From the NCBI RefSeq assembly GCF_001423105.1, contig NZ_LMNV01000005.1, forward strand, positions 343,289 through 407,288: a stretch of DNA of 64,000 bases. The letters run 5' to 3'. Source of the stretch: Frondihabitans sp. Leaf304. Lineage in GTDB: Bacteria; Actinomycetota; Actinomycetes; Actinomycetales; Microbacteriaceae. Below the pieces are notes generated by a model, which worked only from the letters and a program-made list of their open reading frames with translations, was not told the DNA's origin and searched no databases. Positions 17,252-27,319 of the stretch are shown here, piece after piece. The position numbers and the translations under genes were made by a program. How positions within the stretch are numbered: position 1 is the stretch's first letter; each line of letters opens with the position of its first letter.

Positions 17252-17626
17252 GTGCCAACTATTCAGCAGCTGGTCCGAAAGGGACGCACGCCGAAGGTCG
17301 TCAAGACCAAGGCCCCCGCCCTGAAGGCCAACCCCCAGCAGCGTGGCGTGTGCACCCGTGTGTACACCACCACCCCCAAGAAGCCGAACTCCGCGCTCCG
17401 CAAGGTCGCCCGTGTGAAGCTCTCCAACGGCACCGAGGTGACCGCGTACATTCCCGGTGAAGGCCACAACCTGCAGGAGCACTCGATGGTGCTCGTTCGC
17501 GGCGGTCGTGTGAAAGACCTCCCCGGTGTCCGTTACAAGATCGTTCGTGGCGCCCTCGACACCCAGGCCGTCAAGAACCGCAAGCAGGCTCGCAGCCGCT
17601 ACGGCGCGAAGATGGAGAAGAAGTAA
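17252..17626 (+). CDS. rpsL: 30S ribosomal protein S12
   Basis: A 124-aa S12 in the decoding centre of the small subunit. It has the family signature [23 protein letters not shown], and the streptomycin-sensitive type loop around GVRYKIVRG. The GTG start has AAGGAG at 17241-17246. It is the first gene of the str cluster and its stop overlaps the rpsG ATG. Confidence 0.97.
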   Translation: MPTIQQLVRKGRTPKVVKTKAPALKANPQQRGVCTRVYTTTPKKPNSALRKVARVKLSNGTEVTAYIPGEGHNLQEHSMVLVRGGRVKDLPGVRYKIVRGALDTQAVKNRKQARSRYGAKMEKK

Positions 17627-18096
17627 TGCCTCGTAAGGGTCCCGCTCCCAAGCGTCCCGTCGTCGCAGACCCCGTCTACGGCGCCCCCATCGTCAGCCAG
17701 CTCGTCAACAAGATCCTTCTTGATGGCAAGAAGGGCCTCGCCGAGCGCATCGTCTACGGTGCCCTCGCCGGTGTCTCCGCGAAGAACGGCCAGGACGCCG
17801 TCGCCACGCTGAAGAAGGCTCTCGACAACGTGCGTCCGACCCTCGAGGTCCGTTCGCGTCGCGTCGGTGGCTCCACCTACCAGGTGCCCGTCGAGGTCAA
17901 GCCTCACCGTGCCAACACCCTGGCTCTCCGCTGGCTCACCAGCTACGCCAAGGCCCGTCGCGAGAAGACGATGACCGAGCGTCTCATGAACGAGATCCTC
18001 GACGCGTCGAACGGTCTCGGCGCTGCTGTCAAGCGTCGCGAAGACACGCACAAGATGGCCGAGTCGAACAAGGCGTTCGCTCACTACCGCTGGTAA
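17626..18096 (+). CDS. rpsG: 30S ribosomal protein S7
   Basis: A 156-aa S7, the primary binder of the 3' domain of 16S rRNA. It starts [12 protein letters not shown] and contains the conserved [17 protein letters not shown] and [20 protein letters not shown] segments. It overlaps rpsL by one base (TAATG), so the two are coupled. Normal length. Confidence 0.97.
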   Translation: MPRKGPAPKRPVVADPVYGAPIVSQLVNKILLDGKKGLAERIVYGALAGVSAKNGQDAVATLKKALDNVRPTLEVRSRRVGGSTYQVPVEVKPHRANTLALRWLTSYAKARREKTMTERLMNEILDASNGLGAAVKRREDTHKMAESNKAFAHYRW

Positions 18097-18143
18097 GACT
18101 TCACAGCTGGTAGTGCTGCACCGCTGGCACCACCTCTGCGGGT

Positions 18144-18175
18144 GGCGACTCAGTGCCGATCGGCACCGGGTCGCC
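18144..18175 (+). other. rpsG-fusA intercistronic hairpin
   Basis: GGCGAC (18144) pairs with GTCGCC (ends 18175), and inside it GTGCCGATCGGCAC (18153-18166) is a perfect palindrome. No T run. It may be an attenuator, a processing site, or a binding site for an autoregulating ribosomal protein. Confidence 0.5.
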
Positions 18176-18220
18176 GCCCCGCAGTAACCACACTCTCTAA
18201 CCCCCCAATCGGAGGAACCC

Positions 18221-20335
18221 GTGGCACAGGACGTGCTCACCGACCTGAACAAGGTCCGCAACATCGGCATCATGGCGCACATCGATGCCGGCAAGACGAC
18301 GACCACCGAGCGCATCCTGTTCTACACGGGCATCACCCACAAGATCGGCGAAGTCCACGACGGCGCTGCGACGATGGACTGGATGGCTCAGGAGCAGGAG
18401 CGTGGCATCACGATCACGTCGGCTGCTACGACGTGCTTCTGGAACAAGAACCAGATCAACATCATCGACACCCCGGGTCACGTCGACTTCACGGTCGAGG
18501 TGGAGCGTTCGCTCCGCGTCCTCGACGGTGCCGTCGCCGTCTTCGACGGCAAGGAGGGCGTCGAGCCCCAGTCCGAGACCGTCTGGCGTCAGGCCGACAA
18601 GTACGACGTGCCGCGCATCTGCTTCGTCAACAAGATGGACAAGCTCGGTGCCGACTTCTACTTCACCGTCGACACGATCATCAACCGCCTCGGCGCCAAG
18701 CCCCTGGTTATGCAGCTCCCGATCGGTGCGGAGTCCTCGTTCGAGGGCGTCGTCGACCTGGTCGAGATGCGCGCACTGACCTGGCGCGGCGACGCCAAGG
18801 GTGACGTCGAGATGGGCGCGAAGTACGAGATCGAGCCCATCCCGGAAGACCTCAAAGAGAAGGCCGACGAGTACCGCGCGAAGCTGCTCGAGACCGTCGC
18901 CGAGTCCGACGATGCTCTCCTCGAGAAGTACTTCGCCGGCGAAGAGCTGACGGTCGACGAGATCAAGGGTGCGGTCCGCAAGATGACCGTCAACTCCGAG
19001 CTCTACCCGATCTTCTGTGGTTCCGCGTTCAAGAACCGCGGAGTCCAGCCGATGCTCGATGCCGTCATCGACTACCTGCCTTCGCCGCTCGACGTGCCTC
19101 CCATGGAGGGCCACGACGTCCGCGACGCCGAGAAGATCATCATCCGCAAGCCCGAGTCGTCGGAGCCGTTCTCGGCTCTCGCCTTCAAGGTCGCGGTGCA
19201 CCCCTTCTTCGGTCGTCTCACCTACGTTCGCGTCTACTCGGGTTCCATCGAGTCCGGCGCCCAGGTGATCAACTCGACGAAAGACAAGAAGGAGCGCATC
19301 GGCAAGATCTTCCAGATGCACTCCAACAAGGAGAACCCCGTCGATGGCGTGACCGCTGGTCACATCTACGCGGTCATCGGTCTCAAGTTCACGACCACGG
19401 GTGACACCCTGTGCGACCCGAGCGAGCAGATCGTCCTCGAGTCGATGACTTTCCCCGAGCCCGTCATCGAGGTTGCTATCGAGCCGAAGACGAAGCAAGA
19501 CCAGGAGAAGCTCTCCATCGCCATCCAGAAGCTCGCCGAAGAAGACCCGACGTTCCGCGTCGAGCTCAACGCCGAGACTGGTCAGACGGTCATCAAGGGA
19601 ATGGGCGAGCTTCACCTCGACATCCTGGTCGACCGCATGAAGCGCGAGTTCAACGTCGAGGCGAACGTGGGCAAGCCCCAGGTCGCCTACCGCGAGACGC
19701 TCAAAAAGGGCATCGAGCGCTACGACTACACCCACAAGAAGCAGACGGGTGGTTCGGGTCAGTTCGCTAAGGTCCAGATCGCTCTCGAGCCCTTCGAGGT
19801 CACGGCCGAGTCGACGTACGAATTCGTCAACAAGGTTACCGGTGGTCGCGTTCCGCGCGAGTACATCGGTTCGGTCGACGCCGGCATCCAGGACGCCATG
19901 CAGGTCGGTGTCCTCGCCGGTTACCCCACCGTGGGTGTTCGTGCGCTGCTCCTCGACGGTGCTGCTCACGATGTCGACTCGTCTGAAATGGCGTTCAAGA
20001 TTGCCGGATCGATCGCGTACAAGGAGGCTGCACGCAAGTCCAGCCCCGTGCTGCTCGAGCCGATCATGGCCGTCGAGGTCCGTACGCCCGAGGAGTACAT
20101 GGGCGACGTCATCGGCGACCTCAACTCTCGTCGTGGCCAGATCGCCTCGATGGAAGACGCCAGTGGTGTGAAGGTCGTTCGGGCCAGCGTTCCGCTGTCG
20201 GAGATGTTCGGTTACGTCGGTGACCTGCGGTCGAAGACCTCGGGTCGTGCCGTCTACTCGATGACGTTCGAGTCGTACGCGGAGGTCCCCCGGGCTGTCG
20301 CCGACGAGATCATCGCGAAGAACAAGGGCGAGTAG
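18221..20335 (+). CDS. fusA: Elongation factor G
   Basis: A 704-aa translational GTPase that drives translocation. The G motifs are [23 protein letters not shown] and NKMDKLG, followed by domains II-V with the usual RVYSGS and HVYAVIGLK-like segments. The GTG start follows GGAGGAACCC. It is preceded by a 124-bp gap with a hairpin and followed by a 160-bp gap before tuf. Confidence 0.97.
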   Translation: MAQDVLTDLNKVRNIGIMAHIDAGKTTTTERILFYTGITHKIGEVHDGAATMDWMAQEQERGITITSAATTCFWNKNQINIIDTPGHVDFTVEVERSLRVLDGAVAVFDGKEGVEPQSETVWRQADKYDVPRICFVNKMDKLGADFYFTVDTIINRLGAKPLVMQLPIGAESSFEGVVDLVEMRALTWRGDAKGDVEMGAKYEIEPIPEDLKEKADEYRAKLLETVAESDDALLEKYFAGEELTVDEIKGAVRKMTVNSELYPIFCGSAFKNRGVQPMLDAVIDYLPSPLDVPPMEGHDVRDAEKIIIRKPESSEPFSALAFKVAVHPFFGRLTYVRVYSGSIESGAQVINSTKDKKERIGKIFQMHSNKENPVDGVTAGHIYAVIGLKFTTTGDTLCDPSEQIVLESMTFPEPVIEVAIEPKTKQDQEKLSIAIQKLAEEDPTFRVELNAETGQTVIKGMGELHLDILVDRMKREFNVEANVGKPQVAYRETLKKGIERYDYTHKKQTGGSGQFAKVQIALEPFEVTAESTYEFVNKVTGGRVPREYIGSVDAGIQDAMQVGVLAGYPTVGVRALLLDGAAHDVDSSEMAFKIAGSIAYKEAARKSSPVLLEPIMAVEVRTPEEYMGDVIGDLNSRRGQIASMEDASGVKVVRASVPLSEMFGYVGDLRSKTSGRAVYSMTFESYAEVPRAVADEIIAKNKGE

Positions 20336-20344
20336 CCCACCCCA

Positions 20345-20376
20345 GGGTGGTGCGTTCTCCACAGAGCGCACCGCCC
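20345..20376 (+). terminator. Hairpin between fusA and tuf
   Basis: GGGTGGTGCG (20345-20354) pairs with CGCACCGCCC (20367-20376), 10 bp with one wobble. There is no T run, so partial termination or attenuation is as likely as full termination. In the remaining gap before tuf I see only a TAGCAT box (20404-20409) without a good -35. Confidence 0.5.
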
Positions 20377-20496
20377 GAAATGCGGGGTCGAGCCTCGACC
20401 GCGTAGCATGTGAATACACCAAAGCGCAGTTCCCCGGAGACGGGCCTTCACGGGCCCGGCCGGGCAACTGCTCCCGAGTCCTGAGGAGGACCCACA

Positions 20497-21687
20497 GTGG
20501 CGAAGGCCAAGTTCGAGCGGACCAAGCCGCACGTAAACATCGGAACCATCGGTCACGTTGACCACGGCAAGACGACGCTCACCGCGGCGATCACCAAGGT
20601 TCTGCACGACAAGTACCCCGACCTCAACACGGCGTCCGCGTTCGACCAGATCGACAACGCGCCCGAAGAGAAGGCTCGTGGTATCACGATCAACATCTCG
20701 CACGTCGAGTACCAGACTGAGAAGCGTCACTACGCTCACGTCGACGCTCCCGGCCACGCCGACTACGTGAAGAACATGATCACCGGTGCGGCTCAGATGG
20801 ACGGCGCGATCCTCGTGGTTGCCGCTACCGACGGCCCCATGCCCCAGACGCGTGAGCACGTGCTGCTCGCTCGCCAGGTCGGCGTGCCCTACATCGTCGT
20901 CGCGCTGAACAAGTCCGACATGGTCGATGACGAAGAGATCCTGGAGCTCGTCGAGCTCGAGGTTCGCGAGCTGCTCTCCAGCCAGGACTTCGATGGCGAC
21001 AACGCCCCCGTCGTTCAGGTGTCGGCGCTTCAGGCGCTCGAGGGCGATGAGAAGTGGGCCAAGTCGGTTGCCGACCTGATGGAGGCCGTGGACGAGAACG
21101 TCCCCGACCCCATCCGTGCCCTCGACCAGCCCTTCCTCATGCCCATCGAGGACGTCTTCACGATCACCGGTCGTGGCACCGTCGTCACCGGTCGTGTCGA
21201 GCGCGGTCAGCTCAACGTCAACGAGGAGATCGAGATCGTCGGCATCCGCCCGACGACCAAGACCACCGTCACCGGCATCGAGATGTTCCGCAAGCTGCTC
21301 GACCAGGCTGTGGCCGGCGACAACACCGGTCTTCTTCTTCGTGGCACCAAGCGCGAAGACGTCGAGCGCGGCCAGGTCATCGTCAAGCCCGGTTCGGTTA
21401 CGCCGCACACCGGTTTCGACGCGAACGTCTACATCCTCTCGAAGGATGAGGGCGGCCGTCACAACCCGTTCTACGCGAACTACCGTCCCCAGTTCTACTT
21501 CCGCACCACCGACGTCACCGGCGTCATCACGCTGCCCGAGGGCACCGAGATGGTCATGCCCGGCGACACGACTGAGATCAGCGTTGAGCTGATCCAGCCG
21601 ATCGCCATGGAGGAGGGCCTCCGCTTCGCTATCCGCGAGGGTGGCCGTACCGTCGGCGCCGGCACCGTCACGAAGATCAACAAGTAG
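20497..21687 (+). CDS. tuf: Elongation factor Tu
   Basis: A 396-aa GTPase that delivers aminoacyl-tRNA. The G motifs are [18 protein letters not shown] and NKSDMVDD (Ser in place of the more usual Ala or Cys in NKxD). Domains II and III are complete. The GTG start follows GAGGAGGA. It ends the str cluster, with a strong terminator 54 bases later. Confidence 0.97.
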   Translation: MAKAKFERTKPHVNIGTIGHVDHGKTTLTAAITKVLHDKYPDLNTASAFDQIDNAPEEKARGITINISHVEYQTEKRHYAHVDAPGHADYVKNMITGAAQMDGAILVVAATDGPMPQTREHVLLARQVGVPYIVVALNKSDMVDDEEILELVELEVRELLSSQDFDGDNAPVVQVSALQALEGDEKWAKSVADLMEAVDENVPDPIRALDQPFLMPIEDVFTITGRGTVVTGRVERGQLNVNEEIEIVGIRPTTKTTVTGIEMFRKLLDQAVAGDNTGLLLRGTKREDVERGQVIVKPGSVTPHTGFDANVYILSKDEGGRHNPFYANYRPQFYFRTTDVTGVITLPEGTEMVMPGDTTEISVELIQPIAMEEGLRFAIREGGRTVGAGTVTKINK

Positions 21688-21740
21688 TCCTTCCGACTTC
21701 TTCGAGATTCTCTGACGCGTCGTAGACACGCATCACCCTG

Positions 21741-21775
21741 AGCGGGTCGGGCCTTCGGGTCCGACCCGCTTTGGC
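21741..21775 (+). terminator. Terminator after tuf
   Basis: AGCGGGTCGGgCC pairs with GGtCCGACCCGCT around TTCG, followed by TTGG. The stem is over 10 bp. Confidence 0.8.
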
Positions 21776-21887
21776 GTACCCGGACCATCGCCTGAGAGAA
21801 GAGTTGTCGCCCTAGACCCGCGCGTCGGGTCGGTGCAGGATTGTCGGCACGGGTCGGAGGTGCCGACCGGTTCAGGGAGGAACGCAT

Positions 21888-22106
21888 ATGGCTGGGTTCG
21901 ACGACGTCACCAAGAAGGCGCAAGAGTTTCTGAAAGACAACAAGGTCACCGACGCCCTGAAGAGCGATAAGGCGGAGGGCATCAGCGACAGCATCCTGGA
22001 CGCCGTGGCCAGTGCAGCCGACAAGGCCACAGGCGGTAAGCACCACGACAAGATCCAAGAAGCGCGCGACGCAGCCGACAAGAAGATCGGCAACGACGGC
22101 GCATAG
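21888..22106 (+). CDS. MT0933/Rv0909-type antitoxin-like protein
   Basis: A 72-aa, Lys/Asp/Ala-rich helical protein. The pattern MAGFDDVTKKAQEF, then repeated Asp-Ala-Ala and a GKHHDKIQEARDAADKKIG tail, fits the MT0933 antitoxin family (Rv0909 of the M. tuberculosis Rv0909-Rv0910 pair). No START-like toxin partner lies next to it. GGGAGGA precedes ATG 21888. It is monocistronic, closed by the hairpin at 22114-22145. Many family members in related bacteria stand alone, so a toxin-antitoxin role here is unproven. Confidence 0.75.
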   Translation: MAGFDDVTKKAQEFLKDNKVTDALKSDKAEGISDSILDAVASAADKATGGKHHDKIQEARDAADKKIGNDGA

Positions 22107-22113
22107 CCGCCAA

Positions 22114-22145
22114 AGGCCTCCGACGATGTCCGTCGGAGGCCTTCG
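22114..22145 (+). terminator. Terminator after the antitoxin-like gene
   Basis: AAGGCCTCCGAC pairs with GTCGGAGGCCTT around GATGTCC, then CGTCGTT. Confidence 0.8.
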
Positions 22146-22208
22146 TCGTTCGCTCGGGTGTCGTGCTCCCGCAGCTGTTCTCCGGCGCGGGGGAGTTGAC
22201 TCGTCGGC

Positions 22209-23183
22209 ATGCCTCGACTGCGCCGAACCGACTCCTCCCGACCGGGTGTCACCCGGGTCAAGGCCGGCCGCGGGTTCACGTACCGTGACGATGCGGGCGT
22301 GACCGTCTCGGATCCTGAATTGCGTGCTCGGATCGAATCCCTCGCCATTCCGCCCGCGTGGAAAGACGTGTGGATCGCGCCCTACCCCAACGGACACATC
22401 CAGGCGACCGGTATCGACGGTGTCGGTCGGCGCCAGTACATCTACCACCCCACCTGGCGCGAGCAGAAAGACCGGATCAAGTTCGACCGGGCGCTCTCTC
22501 TCGCCGAGGCGCTTCCGACCGCGCGTCGGTTCGTCACACTCGACCTCCGGCGAGACGAGCCGGATCGCCTCCGGGCTCTGGCGGCGGCATTCCGCATGCT
22601 CGACACGGGCTCGCTGCGCGTCGGCTCAGAGCAGTACGCGACCGCCCACGGCAGCCACGGGCTGTCCACCCTGCTCTGCTCGCACGCGACTGTCAGCGGT
22701 GACAGCATCAGGCTGGCCTTTCCGGCGAAGAGCGGTCAGGAGTGGGAGAGCGAAATCGAGGATCCCGAGCTCGCCTCGATCATCCGCGGCCTCAAGTCTC
22801 GGGGTGGGCGTGCTCGGCTCCTCGCCTACCGGCCCGAGCAAGGCGCGGCGTGGAGGCCGCTGCACGCCGTCGACATCAACGCCTACGTGCACGAGCGGAC
22901 GGGCGGGGAGTTCACGGCGAAAGACTTCCGAACGCTCCACGGAACGGCTGCGGCGGCCATCAGCCTGGCGAGATCCGGGCCGAAGACTTCCGAGACCGGG
23001 CGCAAGCGGGCGGTGGCCCAGGCGATGCGCGATGCGTCGGCTGTGCTCGGCAATACGCCGTCCGTTGCCCGCGCCAGCTATGTCGACCCGCGTCTCGTCG
23101 ACCTCTTCCGTCAGGGTGAGACGATCGATCCGGCCCGGGTGCATGCCGTGGAGTCAGAGGTTCGTTCCCTTCTGTACCGGTGA
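22209..23183 (+). CDS. Topoisomerase IB (poxvirus/bacterial type)
   Basis: A 324-aa type IB topoisomerase, which nicks one strand through a 3'-phosphotyrosine and relaxes supercoils without ATP. Catalytic positions by family alignment are R137 (SLRVGSEQ), K174 (FPAKSGQ), R241 (KDFRTLHG) and Y291 (ARASYVDPRL). N282 (LGNTPSVAR) stands where vaccinia has His265. The N-terminal segment (GRGFTYRDDAGV to YHPTWREQKDRIKFDR) is the usual DNA-clamp domain. No clear ribosome site precedes ATG 22209. It is followed 67 bases later by the DarT-like gene on the same strand. Confidence 0.92.
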   Translation: MPRLRRTDSSRPGVTRVKAGRGFTYRDDAGVTVSDPELRARIESLAIPPAWKDVWIAPYPNGHIQATGIDGVGRRQYIYHPTWREQKDRIKFDRALSLAEALPTARRFVTLDLRRDEPDRLRALAAAFRMLDTGSLRVGSEQYATAHGSHGLSTLLCSHATVSGDSIRLAFPAKSGQEWESEIEDPELASIIRGLKSRGGRARLLAYRPEQGAAWRPLHAVDINAYVHERTGGEFTAKDFRTLHGTAAAAISLARSGPKTSETGRKRAVAQAMRDASAVLGNTPSVARASYVDPRLVDLFRQGETIDPARVHAVESEVRSLLYR

Positions 23184-23250
23184 TGCCCTCGGGTCGCGTA
23201 ATCTTGAAGTTTGTGCGACTTTCGTGTTGCGCGCGAGAGGAACAACTGCT

Positions 23251-24060
23251 GTGACCGAATGCATCCACGGCCTCGATGCTGAGCTTTGCGACCTCTGCAC
23301 GCCCCGCAAGCGAGAAGAGCCGGTGGTTGCGCCCGTCGCTCGACCGGCGGCTGCACGACGCGCTCCCGTCGGCGGCTCGGCGATCCGGATGCCGGCAGTC
23401 GTCCGCGCTCCGGGTGCCAAGCGCGCCGCCCCCGCAGCGGCAGCTCTTCCCGACATCGACCTCGCCACGATGCGTGTCCACCACTGGACCCACCTGTCGA
23501 ACCTCGCCGACATCTTCTCCGACGGTCGCCTTCGAGCCGACGCGGTCCCCGAGCTCGACGTCGCGTCGCCCGAGGCGCGCGAGCGGCGTGCCGCTGCGGC
23601 TCTCCCGACCGGTTCCACTGTCGCCGGTCACGTACCGTTCGCGCTCTCGCCCGACGCGGCCACCTGGAACGAGGTGCGCAGCGGCGCCGAAGGATCCCGG
23701 TGGTCACCCGCAGCACGAGCCACCCGCCCCACCGACTTCGTCGTGCTCGTGGCTCCCGTAGCGGCCCTCCCCGACGACTTCGTGCTCGCCGACGGCGACC
23801 CTGCCGGGCCGCTCGCGCGTTTCGGAGTCGGCCAGGCCGAGGCGGCTACGCTCGCGCGACGCGCTTCGATCGCTGACCCCGACCTGCTCGAGGTCGAGAT
23901 CCTGGTGCCAGACTCGTTCGATCTCTCCTTGGTCACCCTCATCGGAGTGCCGAACGATCGCACCCGCGACGAGGTCAAGAGCCTGCTCCGCGATGTGGAG
24001 GGGCGGGCGCCGCGAGTCGCCGTCTACCCGCCGTGGTTCCGCCCCTCCGAGGCGGAATAG
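23251..24060 (+). CDS. DarT-family (DUF4433) DNA ADP-ribosyltransferase-like protein
   Basis: A 269-aa protein. Residues 77 onward follow the DarT pattern: HHWTHLSNLADIFSDGRL (NAD-binding fold, TH..NL..I...G.L), then GHVPFALSP at 126 (DarT HVPFY..), then LEVEILVPDSF with E216 at the catalytic Glu position, and a C-terminal VYPPWF segment. DarT enzymes put ADP-ribose on thymidine in single-stranded DNA. The N-terminus adds a C4-x-H6..C13-x2-C16 group that could bind zinc, then an Ala/Pro/Arg linker. No macrodomain DarG lies beside it. GTG 23251 has AGAGGA upstream. Toxicity is unknown. Confidence 0.8.
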   Translation: MTECIHGLDAELCDLCTPRKREEPVVAPVARPAAARRAPVGGSAIRMPAVVRAPGAKRAAPAAAALPDIDLATMRVHHWTHLSNLADIFSDGRLRADAVPELDVASPEARERRAAAALPTGSTVAGHVPFALSPDAATWNEVRSGAEGSRWSPAARATRPTDFVVLVAPVAALPDDFVLADGDPAGPLARFGVGQAEAATLARRASIADPDLLEVEILVPDSFDLSLVTLIGVPNDRTRDEVKSLLRDVEGRAPRVAVYPPWFRPSEAE

Positions 24061-24513
24061 CTCGACTCGAGCTGAGTCGCAACAATTCCGACACGCCCGG
24101 GTTGCAGCAAATGCCGGGCTGTGGCAAGCTTGTCTGGTTCAACACTTCGGCCGCTGCGTGCGGTTCGAATCACTGCCAGGCAGTGCACAGTCGTATCGAC
24201 TGGGCCGCGGGTAGCAGGACACCTCTTCAATCGAAACCCGAGAGATGACCTCCCCACGGTGGCCATCACGCTGAATCGGCTACGAAATCAGCGGAGCGGT
24301 TACGAGCGCAGGCCTTCGGCATGCGGTCGAAGACGGATTGACACATCAACAGTGGTGCGACGGTCGTGTGAGCAGGCAACTGCGGCATCCGGAGTGACCC
24401 CAGTCTGAACAAGACCCAGCCCGAGTGGGAGTTCGCGAAAGCGATACGACCGCGAAGGCGCGTCAGGCGGCCCCGTGAAGGTGCGCGACGTTTATATCGA
24501 GAGAGAGTCACAC
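24061..24513 (+). other. Long rpsJ leader and upstream gap
   Basis: A 453-base gap between the DarT-like gene and rpsJ. It holds a candidate promoter (24102-24130) and then about 380 nt of presumed 5' leader with several short GC-rich inverted repeats. I see no coding potential in it. The frame from GTG 24475 merely extends rpsJ upstream. Confidence 0.6.
24102..24130 (+). promoter_or_regulatory. Candidate S10 operon promoter
   Basis: TTGCAG (24102-24107), 17 nt, CAAGCT (24125-24130). The spacing is ideal; the -10 lacks the first T. Confidence 0.5.
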
Positions 24514-24822
24514 ATGGCGGGACAAAAGATCCGCATCCGGCTGAAGTCGTACGACCACGAGGTCATCGACACGTCAGCCCGCAAGATCGTCGACACGGTG
24601 ACCCGTGCCGGCGCGACCGTGGTCGGCCCCGTGCCGCTTCCCACGGAGAAGAACGTGATCGCAGTCATCCGTTCGCCCCACAAGTACAAAGACTCGCGCG
24701 AGCACTTCGAGAAGCGCACGCACAAGCGTCTCATCGACATCATCGACCCGACGCCGAAGGCCGTCGACTCGCTCATGCGTCTCGACCTCCCCGCCGACGT
24801 CAACATCGAGATCAAGCTGTAG
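24514..24822 (+). CDS. rpsJ: 30S ribosomal protein S10
   Basis: A 102-aa S10 (NusE), starting [19 protein letters not shown] and ending [12 protein letters not shown], the usual family limits. It sits in the 30S head and also joins antitermination complexes. The GTG at 24475 in the same frame is rejected because the ATG has a GAGAGAG site and gives the family length. First gene of the S10-spc cluster. Confidence 0.97.
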   Translation: MAGQKIRIRLKSYDHEVIDTSARKIVDTVTRAGATVVGPVPLPTEKNVIAVIRSPHKYKDSREHFEKRTHKRLIDIIDPTPKAVDSLMRLDLPADVNIEIKL

Positions 24823-24836
24823 GGGGCGACGAACTA

Positions 24837-25490
24837 ATGGCTATCACCACCAAGAACGTCAAGGGTCTCCTCGGCAAGAAGCTCGGCATGACCCAGGTCT
24901 GGGACGCCGACAACAAGCTGATCCCCGTCACCGTCGTCGAGATCTCTCCGAACGTCGTGACTCAGATCCGCACCGAAGAGGTCGACGGCTACGTAGCCGT
25001 CCAGATCGCTGCCGGAGCAATCGACCCGCGCAAGGCCAACAAGCCCCGCACCGGTCACTTCGACAAGGCGGGCGTCACGCCTCGCCGCACCCTCACCGAG
25101 GTTCGCACCGCCGACGCCGCCGAGTACGCACTCGGCCAGGAGCTCGCGGTCGATTCCTTCGAGGCCGGCCAGAAGGTCGACGTCGTCGGCACTTCCAAGG
25201 GCAAGGGCTTCGCCGGTGTCATGAAGCGTCACAACTTCAAGGGTGTCTCGGCATCCCACGGTTCGCACCGTAACCACCGCAAGCCCGGTTCGATCGGTGC
25301 TTCGTCGACCCCCAGCCGTGTCTTCAAGGGCATGCGCATGGCCGGTCGCATGGGTGGGGAGCGCGTCACCGTCCTCAACCTCACGGTTCACGCCGTCGAC
25401 GTCGAGAAGGGTCTGCTGCTCGTCAAGGGCGCTGTCCCCGGCGCTCGTGGCCGCACCGTCTTCGTCCGCACCGCCGTGAAGGGGAACTAG
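24837..25490 (+). CDS. rplC: 50S ribosomal protein L3
   Basis: A 217-aa L3, an early assembly protein near the peptidyl transferase centre. Conserved [13 protein letters not shown] at the start and the [15 protein letters not shown] loop are present. It follows rpsJ by 14 bases. Confidence 0.97.
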   Translation: MAITTKNVKGLLGKKLGMTQVWDADNKLIPVTVVEISPNVVTQIRTEEVDGYVAVQIAAGAIDPRKANKPRTGHFDKAGVTPRRTLTEVRTADAAEYALGQELAVDSFEAGQKVDVVGTSKGKGFAGVMKRHNFKGVSASHGSHRNHRKPGSIGASSTPSRVFKGMRMAGRMGGERVTVLNLTVHAVDVEKGLLLVKGAVPGARGRTVFVRTAVKGN

Positions 25491-25493
25491 CGC

Positions 25494-26153
25494 ATGGCTA
25501 TCACCACTGCTTCCACCGCCGTCGATGTCCTCGACGCCAAGGGCGCCAAGTCCGGCTCCGTCGACCTCCCCGCTGAGATCTTCGACGTCGTCGCAAACGT
25601 CCCGCTGATCCACCAGGTCGTCGTCGCGCAGCTCGCTGCCGCACGCCAGGGCACGCACAAGGTCAAGGGCCGCGGCGAGGTCTCCGGTGCCGGCCGCAAG
25701 CCGTTCAAGCAGAAGGGAACGGGTCGCGCTCGCCAGGGCTCCATCCGCGCTCCTCAGATGACCGGCGGTGGCATCGTCCACGGCCCGACGCCCCGCAACT
25801 ACTCGCAGCGCACCCCCAAGAAGATGATCGCCGCAGCTCTGCTCGGTGCTCTCTCCGACCGCGCTCGCGGCGCCCGCGTCCACGTCGTCGAGTCCTTCGT
25901 GGCCGACGTCGTCTCGACCAAGACCGCTCTCGAGCTGCTTGCGAGCATCTCCACGAGCAAGCACGTCCTGGTCGTCATCGAGCGCGATGACCTGCTGACG
26001 CAGAAGAGCGTCCGCAACGTCGACGAGGTCCACGTCATCTCGTGGGACCAGCTCAACGCCTACGACGTCCTCGTCTCCGACGACATCGTCTTCACCAAGA
26101 GCGCTTTCGAGGCCTTCGTGGCCAAGAAGACCAACAAGGAGGCCACCGCATGA
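25494..26153 (+). CDS. rplD: 50S ribosomal protein L4
   Basis: A 219-aa L4, which lines the exit tunnel. The conserved [20 protein letters not shown] tunnel loop and the [13 protein letters not shown] segment are visible. It starts 3 bases after rplC and overlaps rplW by four bases. In E. coli L4 autoregulates the operon; nothing in this leader shows that directly. Confidence 0.97.
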   Translation: MAITTASTAVDVLDAKGAKSGSVDLPAEIFDVVANVPLIHQVVVAQLAAARQGTHKVKGRGEVSGAGRKPFKQKGTGRARQGSIRAPQMTGGGIVHGPTPRNYSQRTPKKMIAAALLGALSDRARGARVHVVESFVADVVSTKTALELLASISTSKHVLVVIERDDLLTQKSVRNVDEVHVISWDQLNAYDVLVSDDIVFTKSAFEAFVAKKTNKEATA

Positions 26154-26449
26154 GCGGCATCCACAAAGACCCCCGCGACGTCGTGATCTCGCCGGTCGTC
26201 TCCGAGAAGTCGTACTCCCTGATTGATCAGGGCAAGTACACCTTCCTGGTCGACCCGCGCTCGAACAAGACCGAGATCAAGCTCGCCATCGAGAAGATCT
26301 TCGACGTCAAGGTCGACAGCATCAACACGCTGAACCGTCCGGGTAAGACGCGTCGTACCAAGTTCGGGATCGGCAAGCGCAAGAGCACCAAGCGCGCCAT
26401 CGTGACACTCAAGTCGGGCTCCATCGACATCTTCACGGCTGTCGGCTAG
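26150..26449 (+). CDS. rplW: 50S ribosomal protein L23
   Basis: A 99-aa L23 at the tunnel exit, where SRP and trigger factor dock. It has the typical [17 protein letters not shown] opening and [19 protein letters not shown] loop. The ATG lies inside the rplD stop (ATGA), so the two are coupled; longer frames upstream are shadows. Confidence 0.96.
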   Translation: MSGIHKDPRDVVISPVVSEKSYSLIDQGKYTFLVDPRSNKTEIKLAIEKIFDVKVDSINTLNRPGKTRRTKFGIGKRKSTKRAIVTLKSGSIDIFTAVG

Positions 26450-26467
26450 GGCGCGGAGGGATAAATA

Positions 26468-27307
26468 ATGGCTATTCGCAAATACAAGCCCACGACTCCG
26501 GGTCGCCGCGGTTCATCCGTCGCCGACTTCGCTGAGATCACGCGCTCGACTCCTGAGAAGTCGCTGCTTCGTCCCCTGTCGAAGACCGGTGGTCGTAACA
26601 ACGCCGGCCGCATCACGACCCGTCACATCGGTGGTGGCCACAAGCGCCAGTACCGCGTCATCGACTTCCGTCGCAACGACAAAGACGGCGTGAACGCCAA
26701 GGTCGCTCACATCGAGTACGACCCCAACCGCACGGCGCGCATCGCGCTGCTCCACTTCGTGGACGGCACCAAGCGCTACATCATCGCTCCGAACAAGCTG
26801 TCGCAGGGCGACATCGTCGAGTCGGGCGCTGGCGCGGACATCAAGCCGGGTAACAACCTTCCGCTGAAGAACATCCCGGTCGGTACCGTCATCCACGCGA
26901 TCGAGCTCAAGCCCGGTGGCGGTGCCAAGATGGCCCGCTCCGCCGGTGCCTCGGTTCGTCTCGTCGCCAAAGACGGCCCCTACGCGCAGCTGCGTCTCCC
27001 CTCGGGCGAGGTCCGCAACGTCGACGCGCGCTGCCGCGCCACGATCGGCGAGGTCGGCAACGCCGAGCAGTCGAACATCAACTGGGGAAAGGCCGGCCGT
27101 ATGCGCTGGAAGGGCGTTCGCCCGACCGTGCGTGGTGTCGCCATGAACCCCGTCGACCACCCGCACGGTGGTGGTGAGGGCAAGACCTCCGGTGGACGCC
27201 ACCCGGTCTCGCCGTGGGGCCAGAAAGAGGGCCGCACTCGTCACCCCAAGCTCGAGAGCGACAAGCTCATCGTCCGCCGCCGCAACGCTGGCAACAAGCG
27301 CAAGTAG
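26468..27307 (+). CDS. rplB: 50S ribosomal protein L2
   Basis: A 279-aa L2, a primary binder needed for subunit association and peptidyl transfer. The signature [15 protein letters not shown] with the functional His is intact. It starts 18 bases after rplW with a GGAGGGATAAATA site. Confidence 0.97.
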   Translation: MAIRKYKPTTPGRRGSSVADFAEITRSTPEKSLLRPLSKTGGRNNAGRITTRHIGGGHKRQYRVIDFRRNDKDGVNAKVAHIEYDPNRTARIALLHFVDGTKRYIIAPNKLSQGDIVESGAGADIKPGNNLPLKNIPVGTVIHAIELKPGGGAKMARSAGASVRLVAKDGPYAQLRLPSGEVRNVDARCRATIGEVGNAEQSNINWGKAGRMRWKGVRPTVRGVAMNPVDHPHGGGEGKTSGGRHPVSPWGQKEGRTRHPKLESDKLIVRRRNAGNKRK

Positions 27308-27319
27308 GAGTTGTAGAAG

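Noticed and set aside
18197..20467. A 756-residue minus-strand frame opposite fusA
   Set aside because: Shadow of fusA with the typical Asp/Arg/Val/Leu-rich composition of antisense frames.
24161..24190. A tRNA-like T-arm (GGTTCGAATCACTGCC) upstream of rpsJ
   Set aside because: The bases on each side of the TTCGAAT loop do not form a five-pair stem, and no matching acceptor or anticodon arm is present.
24338..24366. A perfect TTGACA upstream of rpsJ as a second promoter
   Set aside because: No TAnnnT-like box lies 16-19 nt downstream.
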